Shown: one piece after another, positions 30,906 to 40,406 of the stretch
How the letters are laid out: every line of letters begins with the position of its first letter
Numbering within the stretch: position 1 is the stretch's first letter
Source: Rhizobium halophilum
GTDB taxonomy: Bacteria; Pseudomonadota; Alphaproteobacteria; Rhizobiales; Rhizobiaceae
DNA length: 64,000 bases
NCBI RefSeq assembly: GCF_021648825.1
Contig: NZ_JAKJHS010000002.1
Coordinates: 558,001 to 622,000, forward strand
Direction: 5' to 3'
Notes under the pieces: model-generated
Told to the model about the DNA's origin: nothing
Seen by the model: the letters and a program-made list of their open reading frames with translations, nothing else
Databases searched by the model: none
Position numbers and translations under genes: made by a program

Positions 30906-30955
30906 GGTGCCGGCGCGCTTGGCGCAGTAAGCGAAACGTTTACCCGGCCGGCACC
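30906..30955 (-). other. Intergenic hairpin between binding-protein and permease genes
   Basis: GGTGCCGGC (30906-30914) pairs with GCCGGCACC (30947-30955) around a 32-base loop. Structures here in sugar ABC operons often block 3' decay or partly terminate, giving more binding protein than permease. The loop contains the AAACGTTT palindrome described separately. Confidence 0.5.
30931..30944. promoter_or_regulatory. Possible third LacI-type operator
   Basis: GCGAAACGTTTACC has the central CG and flanking AAA/TTT symmetry of LacI-family sites and resembles the two promoter-proximal operators in its GAAACG core, but its outer bases differ. It lies inside the operon, between the binding-protein and permease genes. 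Confidence 0.35.
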
Positions 30956-30989
30956 TTCACGCGGTGCCGACCGGGGCGGTCGCTTGGGA

Positions 30990-32225
30990 TCAGTCAGCCG
31001 AGGAAATGATGTCGGCGAAGCGCTTCTGGGCGTCTTCCGGGCTCAGCGAGGTGCTGGAGAAGAACTCGGTCATGAGATCCTCCTTCTGCTTCTGGCTGTC
31101 GGCGGAGAGTGCCTGGTCGGTGCTGGTCAGCGCGTTGCCCTTGGCAACGATGTCGAGGCCCTTCTTCATGCAGTCGTTGACCGAGGTCAGATCGACGTCA
31201 CCGCGAACCGGGAGCGACCCCTTCTTCAGGTTGAACGCGACCTGCGTCTTCGGATCGAGCATGGTCTGCGCCAACACGTCCTGCGCCTTCGACTTCTCTT
31301 CGTCGTCGAGGACGGGGAAGTAGAACGCGTCACCGCCGGTGGCGATATAGGGGCTTATGCCGAGGCCGGGCAGGCAGCTGTAGTCCTCGCCGGCAACCTG
31401 ACCGGCGATCTGGAACTCGCCCTGCGCCCAGTCGCCCATCACCTGACCGCCGGCCTTGCCGGTGATCACAAGATTGGTCGCCTGGTTCCAGTCCTGCACA
31501 TTGCTGCCGGCAGCCATTTCGCGGGCCTGGGCGGCGGCTTCGAAGACCTTCGCCATTTCTGAGCCAGCTGCGACGTCAGCGTCCTTGTCGACGTAGACGG
31601 CCTCATAGACCTCCTTGCCGCCGAGGGCGAGAACGAGCGTGTCGAAGAGGCCACCGGACTGCCAGGCCTGACCACCGAGCGCCAGCGGCTGAATGCCGGC
31701 TTCGCGTAGCTTCGGCGCCGCAGCGACGAATTCATGCCAGTCCTTCGGCACCGGAACGCCGGCCTGTTCAAAGGCGGCGTTGGACAGCCACAGCCATTGC
31801 CAGGAGTGGATATTGATTGGCACGCAATATATCTTGCCATCCAGCGTGCAGCTATCGAGCAGGCTTGCGGGCTTGATGACGTCCTTCCAATTGCCTTCCT
31901 CTGCAACTGCAGTGAGGTCGCGCATCAGGCCTGCTTCCACGAGCTCCTGCGCCTGGCGGCCGTGGTTGAACTGGGTAGCACCCATTGGATCGCCGCCGGT
32001 GATGCGACTGATCATGATCGGGCGAGCCGTGCTGCCAGCACCCGCGATAGCGCCGTCGATCCACTTGTTTCCGGTTGCGTTGAATGCCTTGGCGAGCTCG
32101 GCAACGGCCGCAGCCTCACCACCGGACGTCCACCAATGCGTCACTTCGAGATCAGTCGCCTTGGCAACACCCATAGGCAACACGATCGTAGCCGCGAATG
32201 CGGCTGTCAGTGCACGAATATTCAT
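30990..32225 (-). CDS. Carbohydrate ABC transporter substrate-binding protein
   Basis: A 411-residue periplasmic protein of the sugar-binding family 1 type. A signal peptide (MNIRALTAAFAATIVLPMGVAKA) is followed by TDLEVTHWWTSGGEAAAVAELAKAFN, the standard start of these proteins. Further on are WQWLWLSNAAFEQAGV, QAWQSGGLFDTLVLALGG and GDWAQGEF, aromatic-rich segments typical of sugar pockets. Two cysteines (in LLDSCTLDGKIYCVP) could form a disulphide. It is the first gene of the nine-gene operon, with a LacI-type operator 16 bases upstream of its start. Confidence 0.93.
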   Translation of the reverse strand: MNIRALTAAFAATIVLPMGVAKATDLEVTHWWTSGGEAAAVAELAKAFNATGNKWIDGAIAGAGSTARPIMISRITGGDPMGATQFNHGRQAQELVEAGLMRDLTAVAEEGNWKDVIKPASLLDSCTLDGKIYCVPINIHSWQWLWLSNAAFEQAGVPVPKDWHEFVAAAPKLREAGIQPLALGGQAWQSGGLFDTLVLALGGKEVYEAVYVDKDADVAAGSEMAKVFEAAAQAREMAAGSNVQDWNQATNLVITGKAGGQVMGDWAQGEFQIAGQVAGEDYSCLPGLGISPYIATGGDAFYFPVLDDEEKSKAQDVLAQTMLDPKTQVAFNLKKGSLPVRGDVDLTSVNDCMKKGLDIVAKGNALTSTDQALSADSQKQKEDLMTEFFSSTSLSPEDAQKRFADIISSAD

Positions 32226-32240
32226 GAGTCTCCTCCCTCA

Positions 32241-32254
32241 CTGAAACGATGCAG
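32241..32254. promoter_or_regulatory. LacI-family operator 1 (beside the binding-protein gene)
   Basis: CTGAAACGATGCAG is a 14-base imperfect palindrome (10 of 14 positions symmetric) centred on CG, the standard LacI/GalR operator form. It lies 16 bases upstream of the binding-protein start, where a bound repressor would block transcription. It matches operator 2 at 13 of 14 bases on the opposite strand. Confidence 0.7.
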
Positions 32255-32518
32255 GAAAAAGCTATGTCAAAGATTTCAGCTAGGCAACAGGGACAGGCGC
32301 AAAAACTTCGCGATACCGACGATTACAACTTCTAATTTCGGCGAGGACGAGCACGTGCACTGGAAGCGTGGCGCGCAAAAGCCCAGAATCTTTCAATGTT
32401 TTTCGTCGGCGAGCTCATCATTTGCTTCGCATCCGCAAAAAATCTTCCGCACCTGCGTGGTACAACCAGAAGAAGCACAGCCGCCCCCTGCCCTCGAAAA
32501 TTCTGCTCGACATTTCGC

Positions 32519-32532
32519 CTGTATCGTTTCAG
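32519..32532. promoter_or_regulatory. LacI-family operator 2 (beside the regulator gene)
   Basis: CTGTATCGTTTCAG is the reverse complement of CTGAAACGATACAG, differing from operator 1 at one base. It lies about 100 bases upstream of the regulator start, suggesting autoregulation or looping between the two sites, which are 278 bases apart. Confidence 0.65.
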
Positions 32533-32631
32533 TTTGTATTCTCGCGATGCCGATCAGTTGAGGAGGCATCCGTTTTCAGGGACGCCATAAACTTCTATAG
32601 CTGGCGCAGCTGAATCGGGTGGCGGCAGGGA

Positions 32632-33681
32632 ATGGACGACAGTATCAAAGGAATGGCCAAGGCGGTCATGGCCGGGCGTGAGCGCCCGACGCTGAAGACG
32701 ATCGCCTATATGACCGGGCTCGGGATCACCACCGTCTCCAGGGCACTCAAGGATGCGCCCGATATCGGCGCGGAAACCAAGGAGCGCGTCCGGCTCGTCG
32801 CCAATCAGCTGGGCTACCAGCCAAACCGCGCCGGCGTGCGGTTACGCACCGGCAAGACGAACGTGATAGCGCTCGTGCTCAGCATCGAGGAAGAGCTGAT
32901 GGGCTTCACCAGCCAGATGGTCTTCGGCATTTCGGAAGTCCTGGCCGGTACGCAGTACCACCTGGTGCTCACCCCGCACTCGCACCAGAAGGACCCGATG
33001 CTGCCGGTGCGCTACATCCTTGACACAGGATCAGCAGACGGCGTGATCATCTCGCGGATTGCACCGGACGATCCACGCGTGCGCCTGATGACGGAGCGCA
33101 ACATGCCGTTTGCCACGCATGGACGCACCGACATGGGGATTACCCATCCGTTTCACGACTACGATAACGAGGCTTATGTCTACCAGGCGGTCGAAAAGCT
33201 GGTGTCGCGGGGCCGTAGGCGGATCGCGCTTCTCCCGCCACCGAGCGCGCTGTCCTTCTATCTGCACAGTCGGATCGGCTTCGAGCGCGGCCTTGCCTAC
33301 TTCGGCGCGACCGAGGTCGCCATCGGCAGGATTACGACGGAAATGCCCTTGAGCGACCTCCGCAACCACACGGAAACGATGATGCGCTCCGCCAATGCGC
33401 CGGACGGCATTATCTCGATCAGCGGCAGCTCCACCATAGCATTGGTCGCCGGTATCGAAGCCGCCGGCAAGAAGCTCGGACAGGATCTTGACCTTGTCTC
33501 CAAACAGTCGGCCGATTTTCTGAACTGGATACGTCCGGAGATCTACACGGTAAACGAGGACGTCCGGCACTCCGGGCGGGAACTGGCCAAGGCGGTGATC
33601 GCACGGATCGACGGCGTTGCGCCGGAGCTGCTGCAGAGCGTCAGCAAGCCGGCCTGGTCTCCGATGGGACCGCGCGACTGA
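32632..33681 (+). CDS. LacI/GalR-family transcriptional regulator
   Basis: A 349-residue regulator. The N-terminal helix-turn-helix ([22 protein letters not shown], about residues 20-41) and hinge ([22 protein letters not shown]) are typical. The C-terminal domain is a periplasmic-binding-protein fold that binds a sugar inducer ([38 protein letters not shown]). The unusual feature is a 19-residue basic N-terminal extension; an alternative start at 32653 would shorten it. Divergent from the sugar operon and almost certainly its local repressor. Confidence 0.92.
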   Translation: MDDSIKGMAKAVMAGRERPTLKTIAYMTGLGITTVSRALKDAPDIGAETKERVRLVANQLGYQPNRAGVRLRTGKTNVIALVLSIEEELMGFTSQMVFGISEVLAGTQYHLVLTPHSHQKDPMLPVRYILDTGSADGVIISRIAPDDPRVRLMTERNMPFATHGRTDMGITHPFHDYDNEAYVYQAVEKLVSRGRRRIALLPPPSALSFYLHSRIGFERGLAYFGATEVAIGRITTEMPLSDLRNHTETMMRSANAPDGIISISGSSTIALVAGIEAAGKKLGQDLDLVSKQSADFLNWIRPEIYTVNEDVRHSGRELAKAVIARIDGVAPELLQSVSKPAWSPMGPRD

Positions 33682-33722
33682 CTGTCCATAAAACAGAAGA
33701 ATCTGTTTAAGCTCAACACGAA

Positions 33723-33746
33723 AAACCCGCCTCAATGGGCGGGTTT
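33723..33746. terminator. Terminator between the LacI gene and gnd
   Basis: AAACCCGCC (33723-33731) and GGCGGGTTT (33738-33746) form a stem in the gap between two convergent genes. The plus side is followed by TCTCTC, the minus side by TTCGTG, and the symmetric A/T ends suit termination in both directions. Confidence 0.75.
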
Positions 33747-33764
33747 CTCTCATTCAACCGACGA

Positions 33765-35198
33765 TCAGGTGAAGTCAGCCAATCCGCTGCCCCAGGGGCC
33801 GTGATGCTTGTCGGCGCCGTCCACCCTGTCGAAGCCGTGGGCGCCAAAGAAGTCGCGCTGCGCCTGGATCAGATTGGCGGTGCCGCGGCCGCGCCGGTAA
33901 GCGTCGAAATACGAGAGTGCCGAGGCAAGGGCCGGGACCGGCAGGCCGGAGTTGACGGCGTAGGACACGACCCGGCGCAACGCGCCATCGGTGTCTTTGA
34001 CCATCTGCGAGAAGGCCGGCGTTACGATCAGGTTGGCGACGCCGGGATCCTTGGTGAAAGCCGAGGTGATTTCATCGAGGAATGCCGAGCGGATGATACA
34101 GCCTGCGCGCCAGATCTTGGCGATGGTCGGCATTGGCAAATTCCAGCCGTACTCATCCGAGGCTGCCGACATGACGGCAAACCCTTGCGCATAGGCGCCG
34201 ATCTTGGCGGCCAGCAGAGCATTCTCAAGATCGTCTAGGAAGGCTGCCCTGTCCGCCGGCGCAGCGGCAGTCTTGGGCAGACCGAAGATTGACTCAGCCG
34301 CCTCCCGCTCGCTCTTTTGCGACGACAGAATGCGGCCGGCAACCGCCGCTTCGATGGCAGTGGCGGCAACGCCCATGTTCTGTGCCTCGATGACCGACCA
34401 TTTGCCGGTCCCTTTCTGGCCGGCGCGATCGACGATCATATCAACCATCGGCTTATGGGAGATCGGATCAGTCGCCTTCAACACGGTCTCAGAGATCTCG
34501 ATGAGATAGGAGTTCAAACGGCCGGCATTCCACTTGCCGAACACGCCGCCGATCTCCGGCGCGCTCATGCCAAGACCATCACGCAGGATGCCATAGATCT
34601 CGGCGATCATCTGCATGTCCGCGTATTCGATGCCATTATGGATCGTCTTGACGAAATGGCCGGCACCATTCTCACCGAGCCAGGCGACGCAGGGGTCGTC
34701 GTTGAACTTGGCGGATATCGACGTCAGCACCTTCTCGACGCGCTTCCAGCTCTCCTCTGTGCCGCCGACCATGATCGAAGGCCCGTTGCGCGCGCCCTCC
34801 TCACCACCTGAGACGCCCATGCCAATAAAGGTCAGATCGCTGTCCTTGAGGTTGTCGAAGCGGCGCATCGTGTCGCGGAAATTCGCATTGCCGGCATCGA
34901 TCATGATGTCGCCCGCAGAAAGATAGGGTTTGAGCGCTTCCATCTGCTGGTCGACGGGCTCGCCCGCCTTGATCATGATGATGATCGGCCGGGGTGGCCG
35001 GATGGAAGCGACAAACTGCTCCAGCGTCTCGCAGGGGATGATCTGCCCCTGAAGGTCACCCGCCTCGGCGAAGAACGTCCGCGTCGCCTCCGGGCTGCGG
35101 TTGAAGACCGCGATGCGGTTTCCCTTCTCGGCAATGTTGAGCGAGAGGTTCGAGCCCATGACGCCGAGCCCGATGAGGCCGATTTCTGCCTGTTCCAA
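33765..35198 (-). CDS. gnd: 6-phosphogluconate dehydrogenase (decarboxylating)
   Basis: A 477-residue enzyme converting 6-phosphogluconate to ribulose 5-phosphate with NADP+ reduction. The Rossmann fold starts AEIGLIGLGVMGSNLSLNIAEKGNRIAVFNRS. The signature MVHNGIEYADMQ appears as KTIHNGIEYADMQMIAEIY, and VDMIVDRAGQKGTGKWS and GCIIRSAFLDEI are also family hallmarks. Length is normal. The start is probably TTG at 35198, with TGGAGG seven bases upstream; 48 upstream in-frame codons do not resemble the family. It lies 94 bases after ccoS on the same strand, so read-through is possible. Confidence 0.95.
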   Translation of the reverse strand: MEQAEIGLIGLGVMGSNLSLNIAEKGNRIAVFNRSPEATRTFFAEAGDLQGQIIPCETLEQFVASIRPPRPIIIMIKAGEPVDQQMEALKPYLSAGDIMIDAGNANFRDTMRRFDNLKDSDLTFIGMGVSGGEEGARNGPSIMVGGTEESWKRVEKVLTSISAKFNDDPCVAWLGENGAGHFVKTIHNGIEYADMQMIAEIYGILRDGLGMSAPEIGGVFGKWNAGRLNSYLIEISETVLKATDPISHKPMVDMIVDRAGQKGTGKWSVIEAQNMGVAATAIEAAVAGRILSSQKSEREAAESIFGLPKTAAAPADRAAFLDDLENALLAAKIGAYAQGFAVMSAASDEYGWNLPMPTIAKIWRAGCIIRSAFLDEITSAFTKDPGVANLIVTPAFSQMVKDTDGALRRVVSYAVNSGLPVPALASALSYFDAYRRGRGTANLIQAQRDFFGAHGFDRVDGADKHHGPWGSGLADFT

Positions 35199-35292
35199 GG
35201 ATATGCCTCCATTTGCAGTTGGCGGCTGTTTTGGCACCGCCGATGACAAACGGCAAGGCTGAAACGATGAAGTTCTGGCTGTTATCCGCTTG

Positions 35293-35448
35293 TCAGACAG
35301 CTGGACGATCATCGTCATCGTCGATAGCCCGCCAGCCTGCACCGTCGAGATCGTCGTACTGGCCGCTCTTCAGCGACCACAGGAACGCGAGCAGGCCGAG
35401 CGCTCCGAGGAAGAGCGCGATCGGGATGAGATAAACGAGCATGTTCAT
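35293..35448 (-). CDS. ccoS: cbb3 oxidase maturation protein CcoS
   Basis: A 51-residue protein. MNMLVYLIPIALFLGALGLLAFLWSLKSGQYDDLDGAGWRAI (in consecutive parts: one membrane helix, then the diagnostic SGQYDDLDG motif) followed by an acidic DDDDDRP tail. CcoS is needed for insertion of haem and copper into the cbb3 core subunit. Its ATG overlaps the ccoI stop by four bases, so it is the last gene of ccoGHIS. Too short for many gene finders. Confidence 0.93.
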   Translation of the reverse strand: MNMLVYLIPIALFLGALGLLAFLWSLKSGQYDDLDGAGWRAIDDDDDRPAV

Positions 35449-37738
35449 GCCAGTTGCGCCCCCGTCGCGACCGGCACCGGTGCAGCCGGTACCGCATATG
35501 CCCGCTCTGCCCCTGCCAACCGGTTCAACCGAAGCGCGCTGGCCACAACAATGATCGATGACGTCGACATGGCCACAGCTGCGATCAAAGGCGTTGCGTA
35601 GCCCGCGAGCGCGATCGGCACTGCGATGACGTTATAGCCGATGGCGAGAGCGAAGTTCTGGCGGATCAGGCGTCCGGCCCGGCGGGATACCTCCATCGCA
35701 AGCGGTACGGCGTTGAGGCTGTCGTGCATGAAGACGAAATCGGCTGCCTGGCGCCCGACGTCCGCTGCGGTCGCCGGCGCGATCGAAACGTGCGCGGCGG
35801 CCAGCGCGGGCGCATCATTGATGCCATCTCCAACCATGAGCACCTTTGCCCCCGTCCGATCAAGCTCCGCCACCGCCTCGGCCTTGTCGCGCGGTGACAG
35901 TTCCGCCTGCCACTGGGTGATCCGCAGACGGCGCGCCACATCGATCACGACCGTCGCTCGGTCGCCGGAGAGGATGCCCGTCGCGAGGCCGGAGGCGCCA
36001 AGCCCTGCGACTGCAGCGGCGGCATCCGGACGCAACGCGTCCTCAAAGAAGAAACTCTGGAGTTCAGTGCCATCAAGCGACAGGACGACCTCGGATAGCG
36101 CTTCTGTCTTACCATTGTCGCCGCAGGCAAAGCGGCGGTTGCCAAGCCGGTAGGTTCCATCTTCCGTGACCGCTTCGAGCCCCTGCCCTGCCAGTTCCAC
36201 GACGCTTCGAAAACGCGCGCCGGCATCCGGTGCGCTCCGGTAGAGCGCCTGCGAGAGCGGATGGCGGGAATGGGCGGCAAGGCCAGCGGCAACGGCAAGA
36301 TGGGCAAGCTTGACGTCCGCTGCATTGACCAGACGAGGCCGACCGAGCGTCAGCGTCCCCGTCTTGTCGAAGAGGACGGTATCAACTTCCGCCAGGCGTT
36401 CCATTGCCGAGCCGTCCTTCACCATGATGCCGTTCTTGAACAGCCGTCCCGCCGCTACGACCTGGACCACGGGCACGGCGAGGCCAAGCGCGCAGGGGCA
36501 GGTAATGATCAACACGGCAATGGCGATCAGCATCGCCTGTTTCCAGTCGCCGTCAAAGATACCCCAAGCGATGAAGGCCACGAGGGCCAGCAGATGAACC
36601 GCCGGCGAATAGAGTTGGGCTGCCCGGTCGGCGATCCGCCGGTAGCGCGCCCGGCCACCTTCGGCAGCTTCCATCAGAGAGATGACTTCCGCCAGGAACG
36701 ACTCTTTTGCGGCAGCTGTCGCGCGAATGACAAGCGAGCCGGTCAGGTTGAGGATGCCGCCTTGGACAACGTCCCCCGGCCCGGCAACGGCTGGCGCGCT
36801 TTCACCGTTGACGATCGAACGATCAAGATCGCTTCTGCCGCTCTCGACGATGCCGTCAACAGGCACCCGCTCCCCCGCCGCGACCATCAGCCGGTCGCCC
36901 GGCCTGATGTCCTCGATCGGACGGTATTCACGCCCGCCGCCGTCTGCGAGAACGATCGCGCCGCGTGGCGACAACCGGGCAAGGCCGCTGATTGCGGCAC
37001 GCGCGCGGTCACGCATGACGTGGTCGAGCGTGCGGCCAATAGCAGGAAAAACAGCAGCGACACGGTGGCATCAAACCAGGCGTGCTGACCATGATGCATG
37101 GTCTCCCAGAGCGACACCGCATACGAGAGCGTGATGGCAAGGGCGATGGGGACATCCATGTTCGTGCGGCCATGGCGAATGGCCTGCCATGCGGACTGAT
37201 AGAAGAAGCGGCCCGCATAGATGAGCGCTGGCGCGGCGATCATGGCCGAGATCCAGTGGAAGAGATCCCGGGTCGAGGCCTCCGCACCCGACCAGACGGA
37301 AACCGACAGGAGCATGATGTTGGCTGCGGCGAAACCAGATACGGCCACCGCCCTGATCAGATCTCGCTGCAGCTCGTCGCCGGCATCCTCGGCATTCGAG
37401 AACAGATGGGCATCATAGCCGGTCGCCCGGTTGATGGTCAGGACCAGATCCAGCGGATCGGCCTTCCGCCCGTCCACTTCTTCCCTCCAGATCACGGAGA
37501 CACGTTTTGTAGACAGATTGACCCGCGCTCTCACGACTTCCGGCAGGGCCTGCAGCGCCTTCTCGATCGTCGTGATGCAGGTGCCGCAATGGACGCCCGG
37601 CACGCCAAGGTCGGTCTGTCGCAGGCCGGTCTCCACCTGACGGCTCGACAGCAGCAACTCCTCGCTCGAGGGCAACGCATGACCGAGACGCTCAAGCTCG
37701 ACAGCTCCTTCGTTACCGGGAGCGCAGCAGGTGGTCAT
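35445..37738 (-). pseudogene. ccoI: ccoI/fixI copper P1B-type ATPase, interrupted by a frameshift
   Basis: Two overlapping frames together encode one Cu-ATPase that supplies copper to cbb3 oxidase. The first (from ATG 37738) has a CxxC heavy-metal-associated domain (GVHCGTC, C51/C54) and four membrane helices up to VSLLFFLL. The second resumes at HVMRDRARAAISGLARLSPRG and carries CPCALGLAVP, the phosphorylation site DKTGTLTLGRP, and GDGINDAPAL. They join at 37036-37037, where one base is missing from a short C run (GGCCAAT read; GGCCCAAT restores the frame as LLGRTLDHVM). With that base the gene is exactly 765 codons, normal for FixI. Either a real null allele or a sequence error. It overlaps ccoH and ccoS by four bases each. 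Confidence 0.9.
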
Positions 37739-38229
37739 TTCAGATCTCCAGCAACGGAAATGCGCTGCGTATGATGCAGGATGCGCTTTCCCTGCCTCAC
37801 GGCCTCGGCCTCGACGATCCACGTGCCCGCGGGAACCTCATGATGCTCTACAAAAAGGCCGTTGGCTTGCGGCTGGAGCACAATATGAAAATCCTGATCC
37901 TCGCCTACGGGCCGTTTGAAGCTCAGGGAGACGGAGTCGGCATCAATGGAACCTTTCTGCGGATGCGACAGCCGATAGCGGATGTCTGAGCCCGCAACTT
38001 CGATCGACCCGACGATTCCTGTTGCCGCCAATGCCCGAGCTTCCGCAACCTTTCCATTGAACTCCTGGCTGGCGATGTAGGTGTTCTTGACCAACAGACC
38101 GCTCCAGGTGTGGGTTGCCTGCCACGCCATGTAAAAGTTCACCGAGATGATCGTCCCGAAGAACAGGCACATGACGCAGACCATGTGCCATCCGGTGAAG
38201 ACGAAACCTTTGCGTTCTGTCGAGTTCAT
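37735..38229 (-). CDS. ccoH: cbb3 oxidase accessory protein CcoH/FixH
   Basis: A 164-residue membrane-anchored protein. A transmembrane helix near residues 12-36 (GWHMVCVMCLFFGTIISVNFYMAWQA) starts the family signature and continues THTWSGLLVKNTYIASQEFN. The periplasmic domain is beta-rich and includes FSLxFKRPV-like LSFKRPVGEDQDF. FixH is required for cbb3 assembly, in contact with CcoP and the copper ATPase. Start and stop each overlap neighbouring cco genes by four bases. Confidence 0.93.
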   Translation of the reverse strand: MNSTERKGFVFTGWHMVCVMCLFFGTIISVNFYMAWQATHTWSGLLVKNTYIASQEFNGKVAEARALAATGIVGSIEVAGSDIRYRLSHPQKGSIDADSVSLSFKRPVGEDQDFHIVLQPQANGLFVEHHEVPAGTWIVEAEAVRQGKRILHHTQRISVAGDLK

Positions 38230-39806
38230 TGGCGGCCCTCCGGCGCATAGAAGTTGGCATCATAATGGTCCCGTTCATGGCTTGAGCGGTCCTCGGCCAC
38301 GAAGCTGAAGCCGTCACTGCCATCCGGCAAGGCGTCGGCTGGAACGGTGACGAACACCTTCAGCGCCGTTGCCTTGTCGGGATCCACCGAGATGGCGAAC
38401 CTGCGATTGTCGTCGCTGGTGTGACCGTTGATTTTCATCGTGGCTTCCGGCAGCCCGTCCAGCGACAGGAGAATGGTGCGCGGCTCGGGAATCATGTTCA
38501 GTAGACGGATGGTGTAGCCGTTGCGGATCGATCCATCCGACTCCAGGACATATTGGGGATTGCGGTCATGAATGACGTTGACCTCAAGCCTGTCGCGACT
38601 GAGGAGCGCGACGAGGAGACCGAGGCCGACCGCCGTCCAGACGCCCATATAGAGCAGCGTGCGCGGTCGGAAGATGATGCGCCAGTTGAAGTGGCGGACC
38701 TTGTCGACGAAGCTGCCGTCTGCGTTGCGCACACGATCTGGATTGATCGGCGCCGTACCGTTGTCCGTAGCAAGCGCCATGTTCGCATCATATTCGTTCA
38801 GCGTCGCATAGGCGATCAGTCCGCGCGGCCTGCCGATCTTGTCCATCACGCTATCGCAGGCGTCGATGCAGAGCGCGCAGGTGATACAGGCCAGTTGCTG
38901 GCCGTCGCGGATGTCGATCCCCATCGGACAGACGGCGACGCAGGCATTGCAGTCCACGCAGTCGCCGACCGGCTGGCCGGCAGCAACCGCCTTCTTCGCG
39001 TGCTTCGTTCGCGGCTCGCCGCGCCAGTCGTTGTAGGTCACCACCAGCGAATTGTCGTCCAGCATGGCTGCCTGAATACGCGGCCAGGGGCACATGTAGA
39101 TGCAGACCTGCTCGCGCATCAGACCGCCAAAGACATAGGTGGTGGCGGTCAACACGCCGACTGTCGAATAGGCGATGAAGGCGGCGTTACCCGTCACGAA
39201 ATCATACGCCAGCGACGGCGCATCGGCGAAGTAGAAGATCCACGCACCGCCGGTCGCCACCGCAATGGCGAGCCAGATGGCGTGCTTCAGGACACGCTTG
39301 CGGATCTTCTCCACGGTCCATGGACCGGAATCGAGCTTCATGCGGGCATTGCGGTCGCCTTCAACCCAGCGCTCTACCACAAGGAAGAGATCGACCCACA
39401 CGGTCTGCGGACAGGCATAGCCGCACCATGCGCGGCCGACCGCCGAGGTCACCAGGAACAGCCCGAAACCAGCCATGACCAGAAGGCCCGCGACGAAAAA
39501 GAACTCCTGCGGCCAAATCTCGATGAAGAAGAAATAGAAGCGGCGGTTCGCCATATCGACCAGGACGGCCTGATCTGGAGCATAGGGACCGCGATCCCAC
39601 CTGATCCAGGGGGTCAGGTAGTAGATGCCAAGCGTGATCAACATCACCAGCCATTTGAAACGGCGAAAGCGGCCTTCGGCGCGCTTGGGAAAGATTTTCC
39701 TGCGTGCTTCGTAGAGCGGTTCCGGCACCCCTGGGCTTGGGGCGGCTTGCCCCTTGCTGCCATTCTGGCTGGTTCGGTCAAGGCCTCCGGCGGTGTAGAG
39801 ATTCAT
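38226..39806 (-). CDS. ccoG: cbb3 oxidase accessory protein CcoG/RdxA (4Fe-4S)
   Basis: A 526-residue polyferredoxin-like membrane protein. Four or five membrane helices (WLVMLITLGIYYLTPWIRW; FFFVAGLLVMAGFGLFLVTSAVGRAWCGYACPQTVW) surround two 4Fe-4S motifs, CVDCNACVAVCPMGIDI and CITCALCIDACD. The C-terminal periplasmic immunoglobulin-like domain is also typical. CcoG reduces copper for cbb3 assembly in studied relatives. The ATG at 39806 is preferred to 39842, which adds twelve residues. Head of ccoGHIS, with an FNR-like box 55 bases upstream. Confidence 0.95.
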   Translation of the reverse strand: MNLYTAGGLDRTSQNGSKGQAAPSPGVPEPLYEARRKIFPKRAEGRFRRFKWLVMLITLGIYYLTPWIRWDRGPYAPDQAVLVDMANRRFYFFFIEIWPQEFFFVAGLLVMAGFGLFLVTSAVGRAWCGYACPQTVWVDLFLVVERWVEGDRNARMKLDSGPWTVEKIRKRVLKHAIWLAIAVATGGAWIFYFADAPSLAYDFVTGNAAFIAYSTVGVLTATTYVFGGLMREQVCIYMCPWPRIQAAMLDDNSLVVTYNDWRGEPRTKHAKKAVAAGQPVGDCVDCNACVAVCPMGIDIRDGQQLACITCALCIDACDSVMDKIGRPRGLIAYATLNEYDANMALATDNGTAPINPDRVRNADGSFVDKVRHFNWRIIFRPRTLLYMGVWTAVGLGLLVALLSRDRLEVNVIHDRNPQYVLESDGSIRNGYTIRLLNMIPEPRTILLSLDGLPEATMKINGHTSDDNRRFAISVDPDKATALKVFVTVPADALPDGSDGFSFVAEDRSSHERDHYDANFYAPEGRQ

Positions 39807-39860
39807 TGGCGCAGATCCACTTCTGTGGCTGTCTTCTCCCACTTGCTGCCCCGGCGATCC

Positions 39861-39874
39861 TTGACATAAAACAA
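39861..39874. promoter_or_regulatory. FNR/FixK-like anaerobox upstream of ccoG
   Basis: TTGACATAAAACAA matches the TTGAT-N4-ATCAA consensus at 8 of 10 specified bases. Its centre is about 61 bases upstream of the ccoG start, so a start site 41 bases downstream would leave a 20-base leader. The divergent SRPBCC gene shares this 119-base gap. Confidence 0.55.
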
Positions 39875-39925
39875 GGGACGCGGGACTCTGGCCGCGCTCA
39901 TTGTCGCAGTGAATAAGGGGGAGCC

Positions 39926-40339
39926 ATGGCGGTCGCCGAAGCCATGATCATTCATGTTTCGATCGATGCGCCGTGGGACGCCGTTTTTGACTTTGCGCGA
40001 AGACCCGAAAACTTGGGGGCGTGGGCGGCAGGGCTGGCTGCAGGCCTGAGACCGGCGGGTCCCGAATGGATCGGCAACGGCGGACCGTTTGGGGAAATCC
40101 GTATCCGGTTCGCGTCGGATAACGATCTCGGGGTGATCGACCATGACGTCATGTTCCCAGACGGGACCGTGGTCCACAATGCCTTCCGGATCGTGCCGAA
40201 TGGCGACGGCGCAGAGGCGATGTTTACCCTCATCCGCCAGGCAGGCATGGACGACGCGGCTTTCAGCTCCGATGCCGCCGCGATCCGGCGTGACCTCGAC
40301 GCGCTGAAGTCATTGATGGAAATGCGCAACCCGGAGTAG
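39926..40339 (+). CDS. SRPBCC-superfamily (START/Bet v1-like) protein
   Basis: A 137-residue helix-grip-fold protein. It starts HVSIDAPWDAVFDFARRPENLGAWAAGL, the usual opening of polyketide cyclase/SRPBCC proteins, and has a C-terminal helix (IRRDLDALKSLMEM). These bind hydrophobic ligands in a cavity. No specific ligand is suggested. AGGGGGAG precedes the ATG. It begins the three-gene plus-strand insert that separates ccoG from ccoP. Confidence 0.8.
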   Translation: MAVAEAMIIHVSIDAPWDAVFDFARRPENLGAWAAGLAAGLRPAGPEWIGNGGPFGEIRIRFASDNDLGVIDHDVMFPDGTVVHNAFRIVPNGDGAEAMFTLIRQAGMDDAAFSSDAAAIRRDLDALKSLMEMRNPE

Positions 40340-40406
40340 ATTGCGCCTTTCCTATTGTGACTGCCGCCCTAGAATCCAGCGGTATCTGATGCTGTGGGAG
40401 AGCTAG

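Larger units (their letters stand above)
32226..32631. other. Divergent regulatory region of the sugar operon
   Basis: This 406-base non-coding gap separates the binding-protein gene from the LacI gene. Small open frames in it lack ribosome-binding sites or family features. It is more AT-rich in parts than its surroundings, fitting promoters. It contains two inverted copies of a 14-base operator-like palindrome, at 32241-32254 and 32519-32532. Confidence 0.7.
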
